Origin: Clitopilus passeckerianus
Taxonomy: Eukaryota; Basidiomycota; Agaricomycetes; Agaricales; Entolomataceae
Direction of reading: 5' to 3'
Assembly: GCA_944990035.1 (NCBI GenBank)
Contig: CALYLX010000098.1
Span: 558,001 to 622,000 of the forward strand
DNA length: 64,000 nt
Shown here: one piece after another, positions 32,383 through 43,189 of the stretch
Numbering within the stretch: position 1 is the first letter of the stretch
How the letters are laid out: the number at the start of each line of letters is the position of its first letter
Translations under genes and position numbers: made by a program
The notes under the pieces: generated by a model
Seen by the model: only the letters and a program-made list of their open reading frames with translations
Told to the model about the DNA's origin: nothing
The model's database searches: none

Positions 32383-35004
32383 TCATCTGTTGGCAAGGGC
32401 ACATCCATCAACGTAGGATTTGACAGTTCCAAACATTCTGGGCCACCAGTAGTGTTCGGAAATTAACTCCATCGTCTTGAATGCTCCGGGGTGTCCGGCC
32501 ATAGGTGCGTCATGATACTTCTGTATGAGGCTTCGTCGTAGGGTAGCATCATTAGGGACGTAGCATCGCCCCCGGAAAAAGAGGAGAGAGTCCTCTACTT
32601 TCCAGTCGGCTAAAGCCGATTTGATGGGGGTAGAGTGGTTCTTCAGGTGTCGTATTGCTTCCGTGAAGAATTCGTCTTTCATCATGTGTTCGGCAAATTC
32701 CGCCTTAAGTTCGGTATCAATTGTTCGGATGAAGAGTTTATCAGGTAGCATGGTGATGTCTTCGTTGTCGGTGTCGTGGTTTAGAATGTGATCTGCTCGT
32801 CGGGATAGTTCGTCAGATTGGACCATCTGAGTTCCTGGTACATGGACTAGGTTTAGGTCATATTGGGAGAGGAGTAAACTCCATCGTGCTTGTCGTCGGC
32901 TAAGTTTCTGTGGCGTTCGGTAGTAGGTTAGGTTCTTGTGGTCGGAGAATACCGTGACAGGGTGGGCTGATCCTTGTAGATAGTGTCGCCAAGTTTCCAG
33001 TGCTCTGACTATAGCGAGTAGTTCCCTGTCGTAGATTTCGTAGTTCCGTTCGGTTGGGGTGAAGGAGTGAGAGATGTATCCACAAGGGTGCCAGTCGTTA
33101 TTTTCGTCTCGTTGGCGTAGCACTGCTCCTGTCGCCCACTTGGATGCATCACATTCAATGGTGAACGGTTTCGTTGGATCGGGCATCGTGAGTACGGGTG
33201 TCTCCGCGAACCTTTTCTTCAGGGCTTCAAATGCTTCTTCTTGTTCCTTTCCCCACGTAAAGGGCCGATCTTTCTTGGTGAGATCGTTCAGGGGTCGGGC
33301 TAATTCCGCATATTTCCCTATGAACCTTCGGTAGAAGTTGCCAAATCCCAAAAAGGACCGAACTTCTTTTACGGTGGTCGGGGTTGGCCATTTCTTTATC
33401 CCATCGAGTTTGGTCGGGTCCATGTGGATCTTGTCTGGCGATATGATCATTCCAAGGAATTCGACTTCTGTCACGTTGAATTTGCATTTCTCAGCTTTAA
33501 GGAACAGGTTGTGTTCCATCAGCCTTTGGAGTACCCGTTTGGTGCGCTTCTCATGTTCTCTTGGGTCTTTAGAGAAGAGTAGCATGTCATCCATGTAGAT
33601 GATTAACCATCCTTCATCGATCATGTCTCTGAAGATGTGGTTCATCATTGCTTGAAACGTGGCTGGGGAGTTGCATAGTCCAAAGAACATGACGGTGGGT
33701 TCAAACAAGCCTCGATTTGTTTTGAAGGCTGCTTTCCACTCGTCTCCTTCTTTGATCCGGACATTATGATATCCCCATCGGATGTCTAGTTTTGTGAAAA
33801 TCTTTGCTCCTCTGAGTTTGTCGAGTAGGTCGCTGACTAGTGGTAAGGGGTAGGCATTCTTGACAGTTCCACTGTTGAGATATCGGTAATCTTGGCAGGG
33901 TCGTAGTGCGTTTGCTTCTTTCTTCGCTACAAAGAAGAAGGGTGATGCTTGAGGTGATTTCGAGGGTCGGATGTATCCTTTCCGTAAGTTTTCTTCGAGA
34001 AATTTGTCCATTTCGGCTTGCTCCTTTGGGTTGAGAGGGTAGACCTTGCAGTCTTTCGGGACAAAGTCTGGTTTGAGATCAATGGCGTGATCCCAAGGCC
34101 GAGATGGGGGAAATCGTTCTGATGCTTCTTTCTCAAAGACTTTCTTGAATTCGTGGTATTCGGGGGGAATGAGGTCTTCAAGTTTCTTCTTGACTTCTTC
34201 AGTTTTCTGATGTTCTAGGGTCTGGGAGATGGACGTCTTGGCGCGGATCCAGATGTTCTGGGTCGGGACGAATCGCAGTGATCCTCTATCTCGGGTGATT
34301 CGGGAGATATTTGCAGCTCGGATTCTTCTGATTTCTGGTTCTCGATGTTCATTCGTCAATGGGGAATTGGCTCGTTCGAATATCCCCATCACTGGTTCTC
34401 CTTTCACATAGGCAATAACCAGGTCTTGTTCGTCATTGGGTTCTTCTAAGGGTGTTTCAATGGGTTCGGGTTCGTCGGGTGCGTTGGAAATGTCTGGGCG
34501 TGATTCCTCTGCGGCAGCTAGTCGTCTGATCTGGACTCGGGCAAGGGCCGTGCGTAGCGGGGATGTCTTGACGCGTTTGGGATTAATGAATAGTGTCCCC
34601 TTTTGCCAGTTGATTTCTGGATTCGTTCGCTTCAGCCATGGGAGTCCGAGGATCAGGTGTTCATTCCCTAATCCGGTGACCAGGCACCGTTCTGACGCCT
34701 TGTGTTTCCCTATCCCTATATCGACCCAGGTGTAATGGGTGATTTGCCCTGTTTTGTTGATAGTGCCGTCAACGTTCTTGGCAGTGAGAGGTTGTCGAAG
34801 GGGATGTGTCTTGATTCGATGGCGGGCGACGAATTCTTTGTCGATGAATAGTCCTTGAGCACCTGAGTCGACTAGTGCTTTGGTTTCAACGGTTCTTTCT
34901 TCATTCGGAGCAGAGACCTTAATGGGTAGACGCATAGATTTATCAAAAGGTTCTGCATACGACATAGAAGAAATCAGTATTGTGGCGGGTTCAGACGTTG
35001 ACAC
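32383..35004 (-). CDS. pol: Chromovirus pol: protease, reverse transcriptase, RNase H, start of integrase
   Basis: An open frame of 873 codons. The order is an aspartic protease ([13 protein letters not shown]), a reverse transcriptase with YMDDMLLFS, RNase H beginning [13 protein letters not shown], and the integrase zinc-binding region (H...H, with [10 protein letters not shown]). The frame ends at 32383 by frameshift inside the integrase HHCC. The frame is open back to the end of gag and is -1 relative to it. The overlap contains TTTTTAG at the gag stop, so a -1 slip at that point would fuse gag and pol. Reverse transcription functions look intact. Confidence 0.9.
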   Translation of the reverse strand: MSTSEPATILISSMSYAEPFDKSMRLPIKVSAPNEERTVETKALVDSGAQGLFIDKEFVARHRIKTHPLRQPLTAKNVDGTINKTGQITHYTWVDIGIGKHKASERCLVTGLGNEHLILGLPWLKRTNPEINWQKGTLFINPKRVKTSPLRTALARVQIRRLAAAEESRPDISNAPDEPEPIETPLEEPNDEQDLVIAYVKGEPVMGIFERANSPLTNEHREPEIRRIRAANISRITRDRGSLRFVPTQNIWIRAKTSISQTLEHQKTEEVKKKLEDLIPPEYHEFKKVFEKEASERFPPSRPWDHAIDLKPDFVPKDCKVYPLNPKEQAEMDKFLEENLRKGYIRPSKSPQASPFFFVAKKEANALRPCQDYRYLNSGTVKNAYPLPLVSDLLDKLRGAKIFTKLDIRWGYHNVRIKEGDEWKAAFKTNRGLFEPTVMFFGLCNSPATFQAMMNHIFRDMIDEGWLIIYMDDMLLFSKDPREHEKRTKRVLQRLMEHNLFLKAEKCKFNVTEVEFLGMIISPDKIHMDPTKLDGIKKWPTPTTVKEVRSFLGFGNFYRRFIGKYAELARPLNDLTKKDRPFTWGKEQEEAFEALKKRFAETPVLTMPDPTKPFTIECDASKWATGAVLRQRDENNDWHPCGYISHSFTPTERNYEIYDRELLAIVRALETWRHYLQGSAHPVTVFSDHKNLTYYRTPQKLSRRQARWSLLLSQYDLNLVHVPGTQMVQSDELSRRADHILNHDTDNEDITMLPDKLFIRTIDTELKAEFAEHMMKDEFFTEAIRHLKNHSTPIKSALADWKVEDSLLFFRGRCYVPNDATLRRSLIQKYHDAPMAGHPGAFKTMELISEHYWWPRMFGTVKSYVDGCALANR

Positions 35005-35015
35005 TGGCCGCCGTT

Positions 35016-36128
35016 CTAAAAATCCTCATCGAGCTCATTCCAGAAGCTCTCCAATTCTTCCGCTTCCAATGCTCTAATGGTTCTGACAAGATCTTTGATG
35101 TTTTTCTTGCCATAGGAGTTGGTGCTGGACTGCTTTCCTCCTCTGCGTTCAGGGCATTCTCGAGAGCGATGTCCTTTCTTGAAACAGCGGAAGCATTTCC
35201 CTTCCTTCATTAACTCCTTTCTCTTTTCAAAAGATAAGGCGTCAATGTCCATGGCGTTAGGGTCTGCCGTGGTGTGGGTATTGCGGGGATTTGCGTGGGA
35301 AATAGGAGGGAGTCCTCTGTTGCGGCGGATGACATTCTGTCCTCTACGCCATTGCGCATCAAATCGGGCAGCGTGTTCGTACCATCCGTTAATGGTGATG
35401 GGAAGAATGGGGAGGTTATAGATCTTTTCGATGATCTTGGAGTTGAGTCCTTTCTGGAAGAATTCAATCTTCGCTTTTTCATCGGTGATCCCGGAGGCGG
35501 AGATAAGGACTTTGAATTGAGATATGTAATCGTCAATTGGTCCTTTCTGCGTGAGAGCGTCTAGGGATGCAAATGCCTGTCCTTCTCCGTCTACTGGGTA
35601 GAAGGCGTTGATGAATTCTTTCTCAAATTGTTTGAAATCGGGGAGGATGATGTCGTTATCTTTGTTTGTGTAGTTCTGGCAGAAAGATCGTTTCCATGCC
35701 AAAGCGGTTCCTTTCTTCAAAAAGGAAAGTGCAAAAGCGATTTGCTTGTTGTTGTTGTCGTAGATGTGGTCGTTCAGGCTTAGGTACATCTTGACTTCCA
35801 ACAACCAAACTTCGGCATTTCTTCGGTCACCATCATATTCAAATGGTTGTCCCATTCGGAGTTCGGCGAGTTTCTTTGGTTCAGGGTTGGTCGGAGCCAT
35901 TTCTGGTGGTTCTTGTTTCGGGGTTTGTGCGGGTGTCGGAGTCTGGGTCTGTCTGGGGGGTTCTGGTTCTGTTTCCGATTCTTCTTCGGGTTCTTGTTCT
36001 GGTTCTGATTCTGGTTCGAGGTCTGGCTGTGGTTCTGGTTCTGGGTTCTTTACTTCTTCGGTGAAGTAGGCACTGCTAAGGTAGTCGCCAAATCGATATT
36101 GTCGCGGGTCTTCGTCTTTCGGTACCAA
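35016..36128 (-). CDS. gag: Chromovirus gag with CCHC zinc knuckle
   Basis: A capsid/nucleocapsid-type protein. An acidic, Pro-rich N-terminal part is followed by a retrotransposon gag domain (AEVWLLEVKMYLSLNDH, then FYPVDGEGQAFASLDAL) and a single zinc knuckle CFRCFKKGHRSREC near the C-terminus. The frame is open to about 36310, but no ATG occurs upstream of 35900 in this frame. Either translation starts at 35900 (294 residues) or the true start lies in another frame upstream. Confidence 0.85.
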   Translation of the reverse strand: MVPKDEDPRQYRFGDYLSSAYFTEEVKNPEPEPQPDLEPESEPEQEPEEESETEPEPPRQTQTPTPAQTPKQEPPEMAPTNPEPKKLAELRMGQPFEYDGDRRNAEVWLLEVKMYLSLNDHIYDNNNKQIAFALSFLKKGTALAWKRSFCQNYTNKDNDIILPDFKQFEKEFINAFYPVDGEGQAFASLDALTQKGPIDDYISQFKVLISASGITDEKAKIEFFQKGLNSKIIEKIYNLPILPITINGWYEHAARFDAQWRRGQNVIRRNRGLPPISHANPRNTHTTADPNAMDIDALSFEKRKELMKEGKCFRCFKKGHRSRECPERRGGKQSSTNSYGKKNIKDLVRTIRALEAEELESFWNELDEDF

Positions 36129-36347
36129 ATGTCTCCAACGGTTTGTCTTAAGGTCGAATTCTGAGTAAGTACCGTCGTCAAGTTGTACTACTCTCTCTGT
36201 CCCGGTGGGAGTTGAGGCGTTTGGCGGTCTTGAGGGAGACGTGGTTCCGGTCGGTTCTGCAAGGGTAGTTGACCTCTTGCAGTCGGGTGGTTTGGTGGTT
36301 GTGGCCTACGCTTGCGATGAGCGGGCTATCAGATGAGCTTGACCTTT

Positions 36348-36809
36348 TGTTAAGCTAGTATCGCTACGTGCTCAACCAAGTATCAAGAGTTCAGCTGCTT
36401 AGTCCTCTACCAGCCTTTGTAGAGACGAGCGAGAGTAATCGAGCGAGTCGAAGTTAAAGCAAATAGCGATGTATAGGCTTTTAGGTCAAGCTGGGGAAGC
36501 AAGACCGAAAGCGTGAAAGTATTTATACATGAAGAGTAGGGCTAAGGGTTGGGCATTGCGCAGCAATGCTAAGTAAGCAAAAGTAAGTATGACTCGGAGT
36601 GAGTCAGAGTAAGAGTCACGACGAGTCATGGTAAGTAAATATAGTACAAGTATCTCACGATCGTGAGAATACTGAGTAATCATAGCTAAAGGGATGAGTA
36701 ATGCGCAGCAGTACTGAGTAATTGTATAAACGTAAGCGGGGCGGGGATAGTAATGGTAGATGAGTAAAAGGAAAAAGAGTCCGGGTGCGTATCCAAGGTA
36801 ACTGTAACA
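36348..36809 (-). repeat. LTR (5' LTR of the chromovirus)
   Basis: 462 bp, apparently identical to 29859-30320. It is flanked on the right by the GAAGT duplication. Transcription of the element would start here and run leftwards. Confidence 0.95.
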
Positions 36810-37420
36810 GAAGTACGCGTTTTCGGGCCCGGGGTGCGTGCCCATATCTCCAAGTCCGGAGGGCGAAGAAAAGAAAAGCTTCAAAGTGGTCCCAGGCTCC
36901 ACTTCCAGGAACTGGTGGCGGAGTTGGAGGAAGGAGCCCAGTACTCGTAATTGGTTGGATTCGCGGAGAGTGGTGAATGTGGGTTCTTAGGTGGCAAGGG
37001 ACGCGGCCAGGGAAGGTGGTGAGATGAGAGGTGACTTTGACTCCAACTTGGGGGGAGTTGCGTAAATTAGGATGGGGAGGAGGAGGAGCATTGGGTTGTT
37101 CTTGTTCTTGTTTCGCCTTCTCTCCTCGGCAACTTCGAGTTGAAGGAGGGAGTGCATGCCCGTTCGTCATGAACCCACTCATCACCACCTTCTTGATAGC
37201 TTAGACACATCTGCCTCGACATTAGCGTGGTTGATGGTAGCGGCGGTGAGCGAAGTTCGGGGTTCGCCAATGTCGTCTCGGAAGATTTTGGCGAGGTCGG
37301 TTTACATCCGAACAGGACCTACGAACAGGTTAGCTAAGTGTATCATGAGTGAGTTTGAAAGGAAACATTACGCCAGTAGTAGTGTACATTCAAGCAAAAG
37401 GTGCGGTGGAAAGCATACAA

Positions 37421-37966
37421 TCAAGGTTGAATGCTCTTCGCTGGTACGGAAGCTGGAGCTATGTCGTCGTCTATACGGCTAGATATCAGTGAGGAAGCCG
37501 AAGTTGGCGAGGATTGTCCGGATTGTCTAGTAGAGAAGGATGGTCCGGGGAGGGTGCTTGAGAGGGAGAAAAGACTTAAAATGGGATGTGGAAGAAATGG
37601 TGCCAGTGGAGGACGAGGATTGTTGGTCGTTGGAGGTGTAGTCATCCCAGAGCAAGGTTGGGGTGGGTTTGTGTTTGAAGTTTCCTAAGAATTACATCCA
37701 GCATAAGCATGAAGCTTCCGAGGGGGTATACAAAGGACAAAGGATGAAAGAAAGGACGTACGTCGATTTGGAACCCTCTGCGCCAATTCCATGAGATCGC
37801 TGGATGGCTGGGAGTTCTGCCATGAGACGACGTCGACTTGAGGTTGAGAAGACTCGAAGCTGAAGCCTTCCATGAATGAATCTTCTTCATCGTAGTCCAT
37901 ATCCATGTCCACGTCGGTGTTTGTGTTTTCGTCAAAACTCATTGAAAGCTGGGTATTTATAGGCAT
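37421..37966 (-). pseudogene. Truncated duplicate of the 521-residue gene (5' part only)
   Basis: The minus-strand start MPINTQLSMSFDENTNTDVDM matches the gene at 9614 almost residue for residue. It includes exon 1, the intron and the beginning of exon 2. After about 130 codons the similarity is frameshifted and then stops near 37430, where a duplication boundary must lie. No intact product is possible. Confidence 0.8.
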
Positions 37967-38898
37967 TTTGGACTGGTTGACGAAGAAAGGAATGTTGCCT
38001 TGATGATTCCTTTGTTTCTTTTAGTAAAAGAGCCTGCTAAATCTAAGAAGTAGAATGGTTTGAGTGGGGAAATAACAAAGGGCTTGGTATGTTGACGTAC
38101 AGGTTCAAAGAGTCGCGGAAATTTCGCCTCGAGTTCTTAGTTCAACACGGAACCCTGATTGCACGTGTGCACTTGCAGTAACATCTGTCTCTCTTTGTAT
38201 TATCTAAAACTCGTTACTTAAACGAGATATGTAGAGTTTCGAGACTATGAAAAGACGAGGGACATGGGGAAGATTGGATGCGATTGACCTGGACCAACTT
38301 CAAAGGCTGGATGGAATCTTCGGACCGCGTCTCTCAACTTGTCACGCTTCGTTACGTGATCACGTCGTGTGACATTTCCTTTTTAATTTCTTTCATTTTC
38401 TCCTTGGTTTTTCTTTGAATTAAATCGACCACCGTTCTTGTCAGTTTGGGGAGCAGACGCTAAGAAAGGGCTAGAGCTGGAGGTTACTATGATGACTATT
38501 TGAAGCTACGAACAAATGACGATAACAGGTGCAGAGGAATGGCCAATTTCAATGCCATGGACTCTTGGGGTGCAATCGAGGCTGGACTAGAAAATATTCT
38601 AGGTCGTGCCCACAGATGGTGAGTATCTCAACTTTTCGATTACAGCTGTAACTCATTTGCAAACGATTCATTATTTCCAGCCGCTAGGCCGACGACAAGC
38701 ACTGTACAGTCTTTCGTCCAAACAATGATTCATCATGATTGACAAACAGGCGCCCAAACGTCAATCAGAATCGCATTGCAGTGCCTGCCAGTGCTTGCGC
38801 CGTTTCTCCTCACTTCCATCTTGTGGGCTCTTTGTGAGTACATATTCTACGTCTCGATCGAAAAATTCTTACTTATCTTCCCCCAAGGAGCATTAGGC
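37967..38898. promoter_or_regulatory. Duplicated divergent promoter region in front of NLR-C
   Basis: High similarity to 9615-10522 throughout (for example the AGTTCAACACGGAACCCTGA stretch near 38141). It contains the equivalent 5'-UTR intron just before the NLR-C start (donor GTGAGT near 38831, acceptor CCAAG at 38886). The CAGTTTGA box found before A, B and D is not present here. Confidence 0.55.
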
Positions 38899-41800
38899 AT
38901 GTCCTATGTGCTGCTGCTAATCGGCTTGATGACCCTCTTTGGGTATCTCTTCTGGTGGCCCCAATGGCGCCTAAACTATCGAGAGAACCTACCCTCTCCA
39001 AACCTCGCAAACGAAACCTCCAATGCAAGATCAAATTCTACCAACGAAGATACCTCGTCAGAGCTACAACCTGCAGATGATGTTTCCGACCTTGGCCGAC
39101 AGCTATGTCCACCGGACGACTTACACCAGCCCGAGGAGGATAGGCGCCTTCTGCAAGAATTCGCGTGGTCGTCGTATAAAGTTTTGCCTCCTGTGATGAG
39201 GCCAGGTGTGGAACTGATCGTGTTGAGGAGCCTGCTTCCGAACCCCGATGACATTTCGTACGACGTCTGTTCAGCATGCCTGCAAACGCATGAGGATGTT
39301 CGGGCGCTTCTTCTGGAGGGTTGGGAGAAGGGGACGTTTAGAGCTTTACGCAGTAATCGTGAGTATCGCCTGCAATGCTTTGACCTACATGGACTTACCG
39401 GGGGTTCTTTCAGCGACATTTCTTTCGCTAGCCAACCCTCTGGTTTCTAGCATGGATAACACAGCAACTCGATCCTCCCAAGAGCTGGAAGATAATACCC
39501 CTCCTGAGCAGCCTGGTGCAACTGGATCTGAAACTGCTTCTTGTGAGTATCGTCGTTTAAGCACACACATGAAAAAATGCTCATCTATCTGTGCATCCCC
39601 AGTGCCAAGTGCAATTGCTTGCGAAGTCCCAGAATATGCTTCAGTGGCTGTGGCAGAGGTGACCGGTGGACACAATGAAGGTGAAATAAACGAGGAGGAC
39701 CACGATCAGAACGAAGGAATCATTGCCTCGCATGCCTCCACCGCTGGGACAACAGGAGAGATCAAGAACATCGTGCTGGATATCCAGGGGAGTGATTTCG
39801 TTGCAGGTGGAGACATTTACAACGTTGCTGGAGATGTATGGTGTATCACCTGTAAGTGATGTTCTAACATCCATGTCATGATCATGATCATTGCTAACGA
39901 TTGTTTGATTGTAGATTCAAGTGGGTATTTATCCCCAGAGATTGCGGACACATCGCTCACCTCGATACAGATAATGATCATTCTGTGGCCGAATGGTTCT
40001 TTCCTGTTGACTATCGAGTCACGCACAATGAGATTTTCAAGAAACGGTCCAAGAACACTGGCGGTTGGTTGCTTCGCTCGAAGACGTATCGCGAATGGTG
40101 CACATCCCCTCAGCAAAGAATCATGTGGTGTCCTGGTATCCGTACGTGCTGCCATACCTAATGATAGGCACCATACTAACAATCTCATTCTAGCTGGCGT
40201 CGGCAAAACGGTCATGGCGTAAGTTTCCATCGCATTGCAGTTTCTTTGTTTCTCACTGACTTGTGATTCGTCAGCTCCCTCATCGTGGATCACCTCCGGA
40301 CCTTTGACGATACCAAAACCTTCATCGGCGTCATATACTTCAACTACAAGCTCCGAGATCAGCAAAGCAAACTGGCCATCCTCCAGGCCCTTTGCAGGCA
40401 GGTGTTCGAATTCTGTCAACACCCCGCCTTACAAAGCCTCTACGACTCGCGTACGAAGTGGAAATCACCGCTTGAGGAGCCCAAACTTTTGTCGGCTCTA
40501 CTCACTGCCCTCCAGGACTATCAACGCTGCTACATTGTCCTGGATGCGCTTGACGAATATACTGCACTCTATAGTGACAAGCAGGCCCGCGAGATCGTCG
40601 AAACCATCGTATCTCTCGGAGAGAACATAAAGCTTCTCGTAACTTCACGCGTTCTTGGAGAGATGAAGGCAACATTCAAGGACCTTAGGGCTAGCAGAGA
40701 GGAGATCATTGCTGATGACAAGGATATGGGGGTATATCTGGTGGAAAGGATTGACACCTTGAAATCCAAACTCGACTTTGGGGTATCGGACGAGTTTTCC
40801 AAGCTTATCGTTCACAAGGTCATACGGGCTGCGAAAGGGCGGTAAGTTACTTTTCCCTCTCCGTCCATTCAGATCTCTGATGGCTTAATATTAGGTTTCT
40901 TGTTGCAGAGCTGGGCATGAATTTACTAGCTGAACAGCTCAATCTTGGGGATCTTGAAGATGCTCTCGAAAACCTGCCTCACAAGATCGACGAAACCTAC
41001 AACCGCGTCATGGAGCTCATCAAAAACTATTCTGGACCTCAAAGGGAACTCGCGATGAAGGCGTTGATGTGGGTTGCTTATGCGTGTCGACCTCTTTCGG
41101 TCGGGGAACTTCGACATGCGCTCGCTACAAAGAATGGCAGAAAAGAGACGCATAAATATGTTACCCCGCTATCAAGAATCACGGGCCTCTGTGCTGGACT
41201 TGTGGTTGTGAAAGATAAAGTATGGGACACCCAGCCTGATGATGAGAGGATTGTACAATTCGTTCGTGAGTAATGCATTCATGGAATCGGAGTGCATAAT
41301 TATGATCGGCATTGTCAGATTTCACGACCCAAGAATTCTTTCAGCAGTTCCAATCAAAATACTTCCTTGATGCGCATAATGGGATGCTTTCAACATGCAT
41401 TGAATACCTCTCGATCGCGGGTGATCATACACTTGCAGCGGACCTCAACCGGGGGGAACCGCGCTGGGTTCTTGATCAAAGAGGCCGCCTTCCCTTCTAT
41501 AATTATGCGGCATTGAACTGGGGCTACCATGCAGATACACATCATAAACCCCTCCCTGCGGTTCTTGAATTCCTACGGAGGAGTGATCGACCTGTACTGC
41601 TCAGCTGCAACTATATACTGGCAGAATGGAAGGATGGGACGATAGGAAAAGATAGGCCTGATATATTCCTGGCAGCGTATCATGATCAAGCCAACGCCCT
41701 GCCAGCTCTATTAGAGGGGACAAATGACATTCCCCGCACGGCGTTACAAAGAACACCAATGCACTATGCGGCCATGGCCGGCCGGACAAACGCTATGACG

Positions 41801-43003
41801 CAGATACTAGAATGGTCAAAATCAAGCCATAGCAACGACAATCCTGCCGGCGGGGATACCCCCATGGAATCCAGGATAGGAAACAAACGAGTCTCTGAAG
41901 GCAGGACACCTATCAGCTACGCGGCTGAGCGCGGCCAGGAATCAGCTGTCAAGATGCTCATTGAGCATGGAGGTGTCGACGTGGACTCAAAGGACAACCA
42001 TGGCCAGACTCCCTTTTCATACGCGGCTCAGTGGGGCGACGAGTCAATGATCAAACTTCTGCTTGAGCATGGAGGAGTTGACGTGGACTCAATGGACAAC
42101 CAGCGCCAGACTCCCTTTTCATACGCGGCTCAGTGGGGCAACGAGTCAATCATCAAGCTTCTGCTTGAGCATGGAGGGGTCGACGTGGACTCGAAGGACA
42201 ACAAGGGCCGGACTCCCTTCTCATACGCGGTTCAGCGGAGCAACGAGTCAATAATTAAACTTCTGATTGAACATGGAGGAGTTGACCTGGACTCGAAGGA
42301 CAACAAGGGCCGGACTCCCTTTTCATACGCGGCTCATAAGCGCAATCTGTCAATCATAAAGCTCCTGCTTGAGCATGGAGGTGTCGACGTGGACTCGAAG
42401 GACAACAACGGCCGGACTCCCTTTTCATACGCGGCTCAGTGGGGCAACGAGTCAATAATCAAACTTCTGCTTGAGCATGGAGGAGTTGACCTGGACTCGA
42501 AGGACAACAAGGGCCGGACTCCCTTTTCACACACGGCTCATAGCGGCAATGAGTCAATCATCAAGCTCCTGCTTGAGCATGGAGGAGTCGATGTGGACTC
42601 AAAGGATGAAGATGGCCGGACTCCCTTTTCCTATGCCGCTCAGTATTGTCAGCAGTCAGTCATCAGACTTCTGCTCAAGCATGGAGCCATCCAAGCCACT
42701 ACGCAAGACAAGGATGGACGTACCGCCCTTTCTTGGGCCAGTGCAGGTGATGCCTACTGGCAGAGTCAAGCTGCCGTCGTAGGCACCATTCAACTCATTC
42801 TCGCACAAGGTGTTGAGGTGAATCTGGCAGATAACGAGGACAGGACTGCACTTTATTACGCGCGGCAATTTGTGCAGTCACGGAGCTGGGGATCAAGAGA
42901 TTGGCAGTGTGTTGTAGATCTATTGGAGGCAAATGGGGCAGTCGAGCTGCCGTTGCGTATTGACGATGTGGACGAAGAACTTGCTTCAATTCTCATATCT
43001 TAG
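38899..43003 (+). CDS. NLR-C: membrane-anchored NACHT-ankyrin receptor, 1220 residues
   Basis: Nine exons in frame: 38899-39358, 39414-39542, 39603-39851, 39915-39920, 39971-40141, 40194-40218, 40275-40841, 40895-41265 and 41319-43003. The plan is the same as A: membrane segment (MSYVLLLIGLMTLFGYLFW), conserved N-terminal domain, GGDIYNVAGDVW motif, Walker A GIPGVGKT, Walker B VLDALDE, and ankyrin repeats. It has about 8 fewer repeats than A. Exons 1-3 and the last 670 bp are very close to A, while exon 8, intron 8 and the first 250 bp of exon 9 follow B, so this gene is a mosaic. All splice sites and the frame are intact, so it is probably functional. Confidence 0.9.
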
Positions 43004-43189
43004 GACATCTGAACACATGGACTAGTAGAATGTCATGTAACTGCGATACTCAATATAACCTACACCATGTACTTTGATGCATCATTGTAAATTCACCGAC
43101 CAACGGCTAATTCTTCACACTCTGGATGTTTTCAGTGTATTATTCACCCAAGAACAAGTAAAAACTCGAAAGGATGTATTGAAACTCCC

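Larger units (their letters stand above)
29859..36809 (-). mobile_element. Ty3/gypsy chromovirus (LTR retrotransposon), 6951 bp
   Basis: Two 462-bp LTRs flank an internal region read on the minus strand: gag, then protease, reverse transcriptase, RNase H, integrase and chromodomain, then a further frame. The order RT-RNase H-integrase and the chromodomain at the integrase C-terminus (EEWEVEEIVAHKRHRGK, then IKWKGYPTSENSWEP) place it among the chromoviruses of Ty3/gypsy. Target duplication GAAGT occurs at 29854-29858 and 36810-36814. A purine-rich tract, GCGAGAGGGTAA on the minus strand, abuts the downstream LTR. No TGG-initial tRNA primer site is obvious next to the upstream LTR. The two LTRs look identical, so the insertion is very recent. 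Confidence 0.95.
29464..37188 (-). pseudogene. Unidentified 239-residue gene interrupted by an LTR retrotransposon
   Basis: Minus-strand sequence 37188-36810 reads open into the right LTR. After removing the retrotransposon and one GAAGT duplication, the same frame continues at 29853-29569, then through an intron (donor GTTAGT, acceptor CTCAG) to 29519-29464, ending in TAA. The joined length is exactly in frame (239 residues), which argues for a real gene. The N-terminal half is Pro and His rich. The C-terminal half is well-mixed and Trp-rich (for example LTLDAWRHASGRWENRAYMQ), and it lies entirely left of the insertion. No family is recognised. The N-terminus may extend through further exons. 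The insertion must abolish the normal product. Confidence 0.55.

Noticed and set aside
35764..36069. Plus-strand frame rich in Gly and Ser antisense to gag
   Set aside because: It is the complement of the Pro/Glu-rich repeat in gag, with no independent support.
36486..36902. 138-codon minus-strand frame spanning the right LTR border
   Set aside because: It mixes LTR and flanking host sequence. The same LTR part occurs at 29997-30194.
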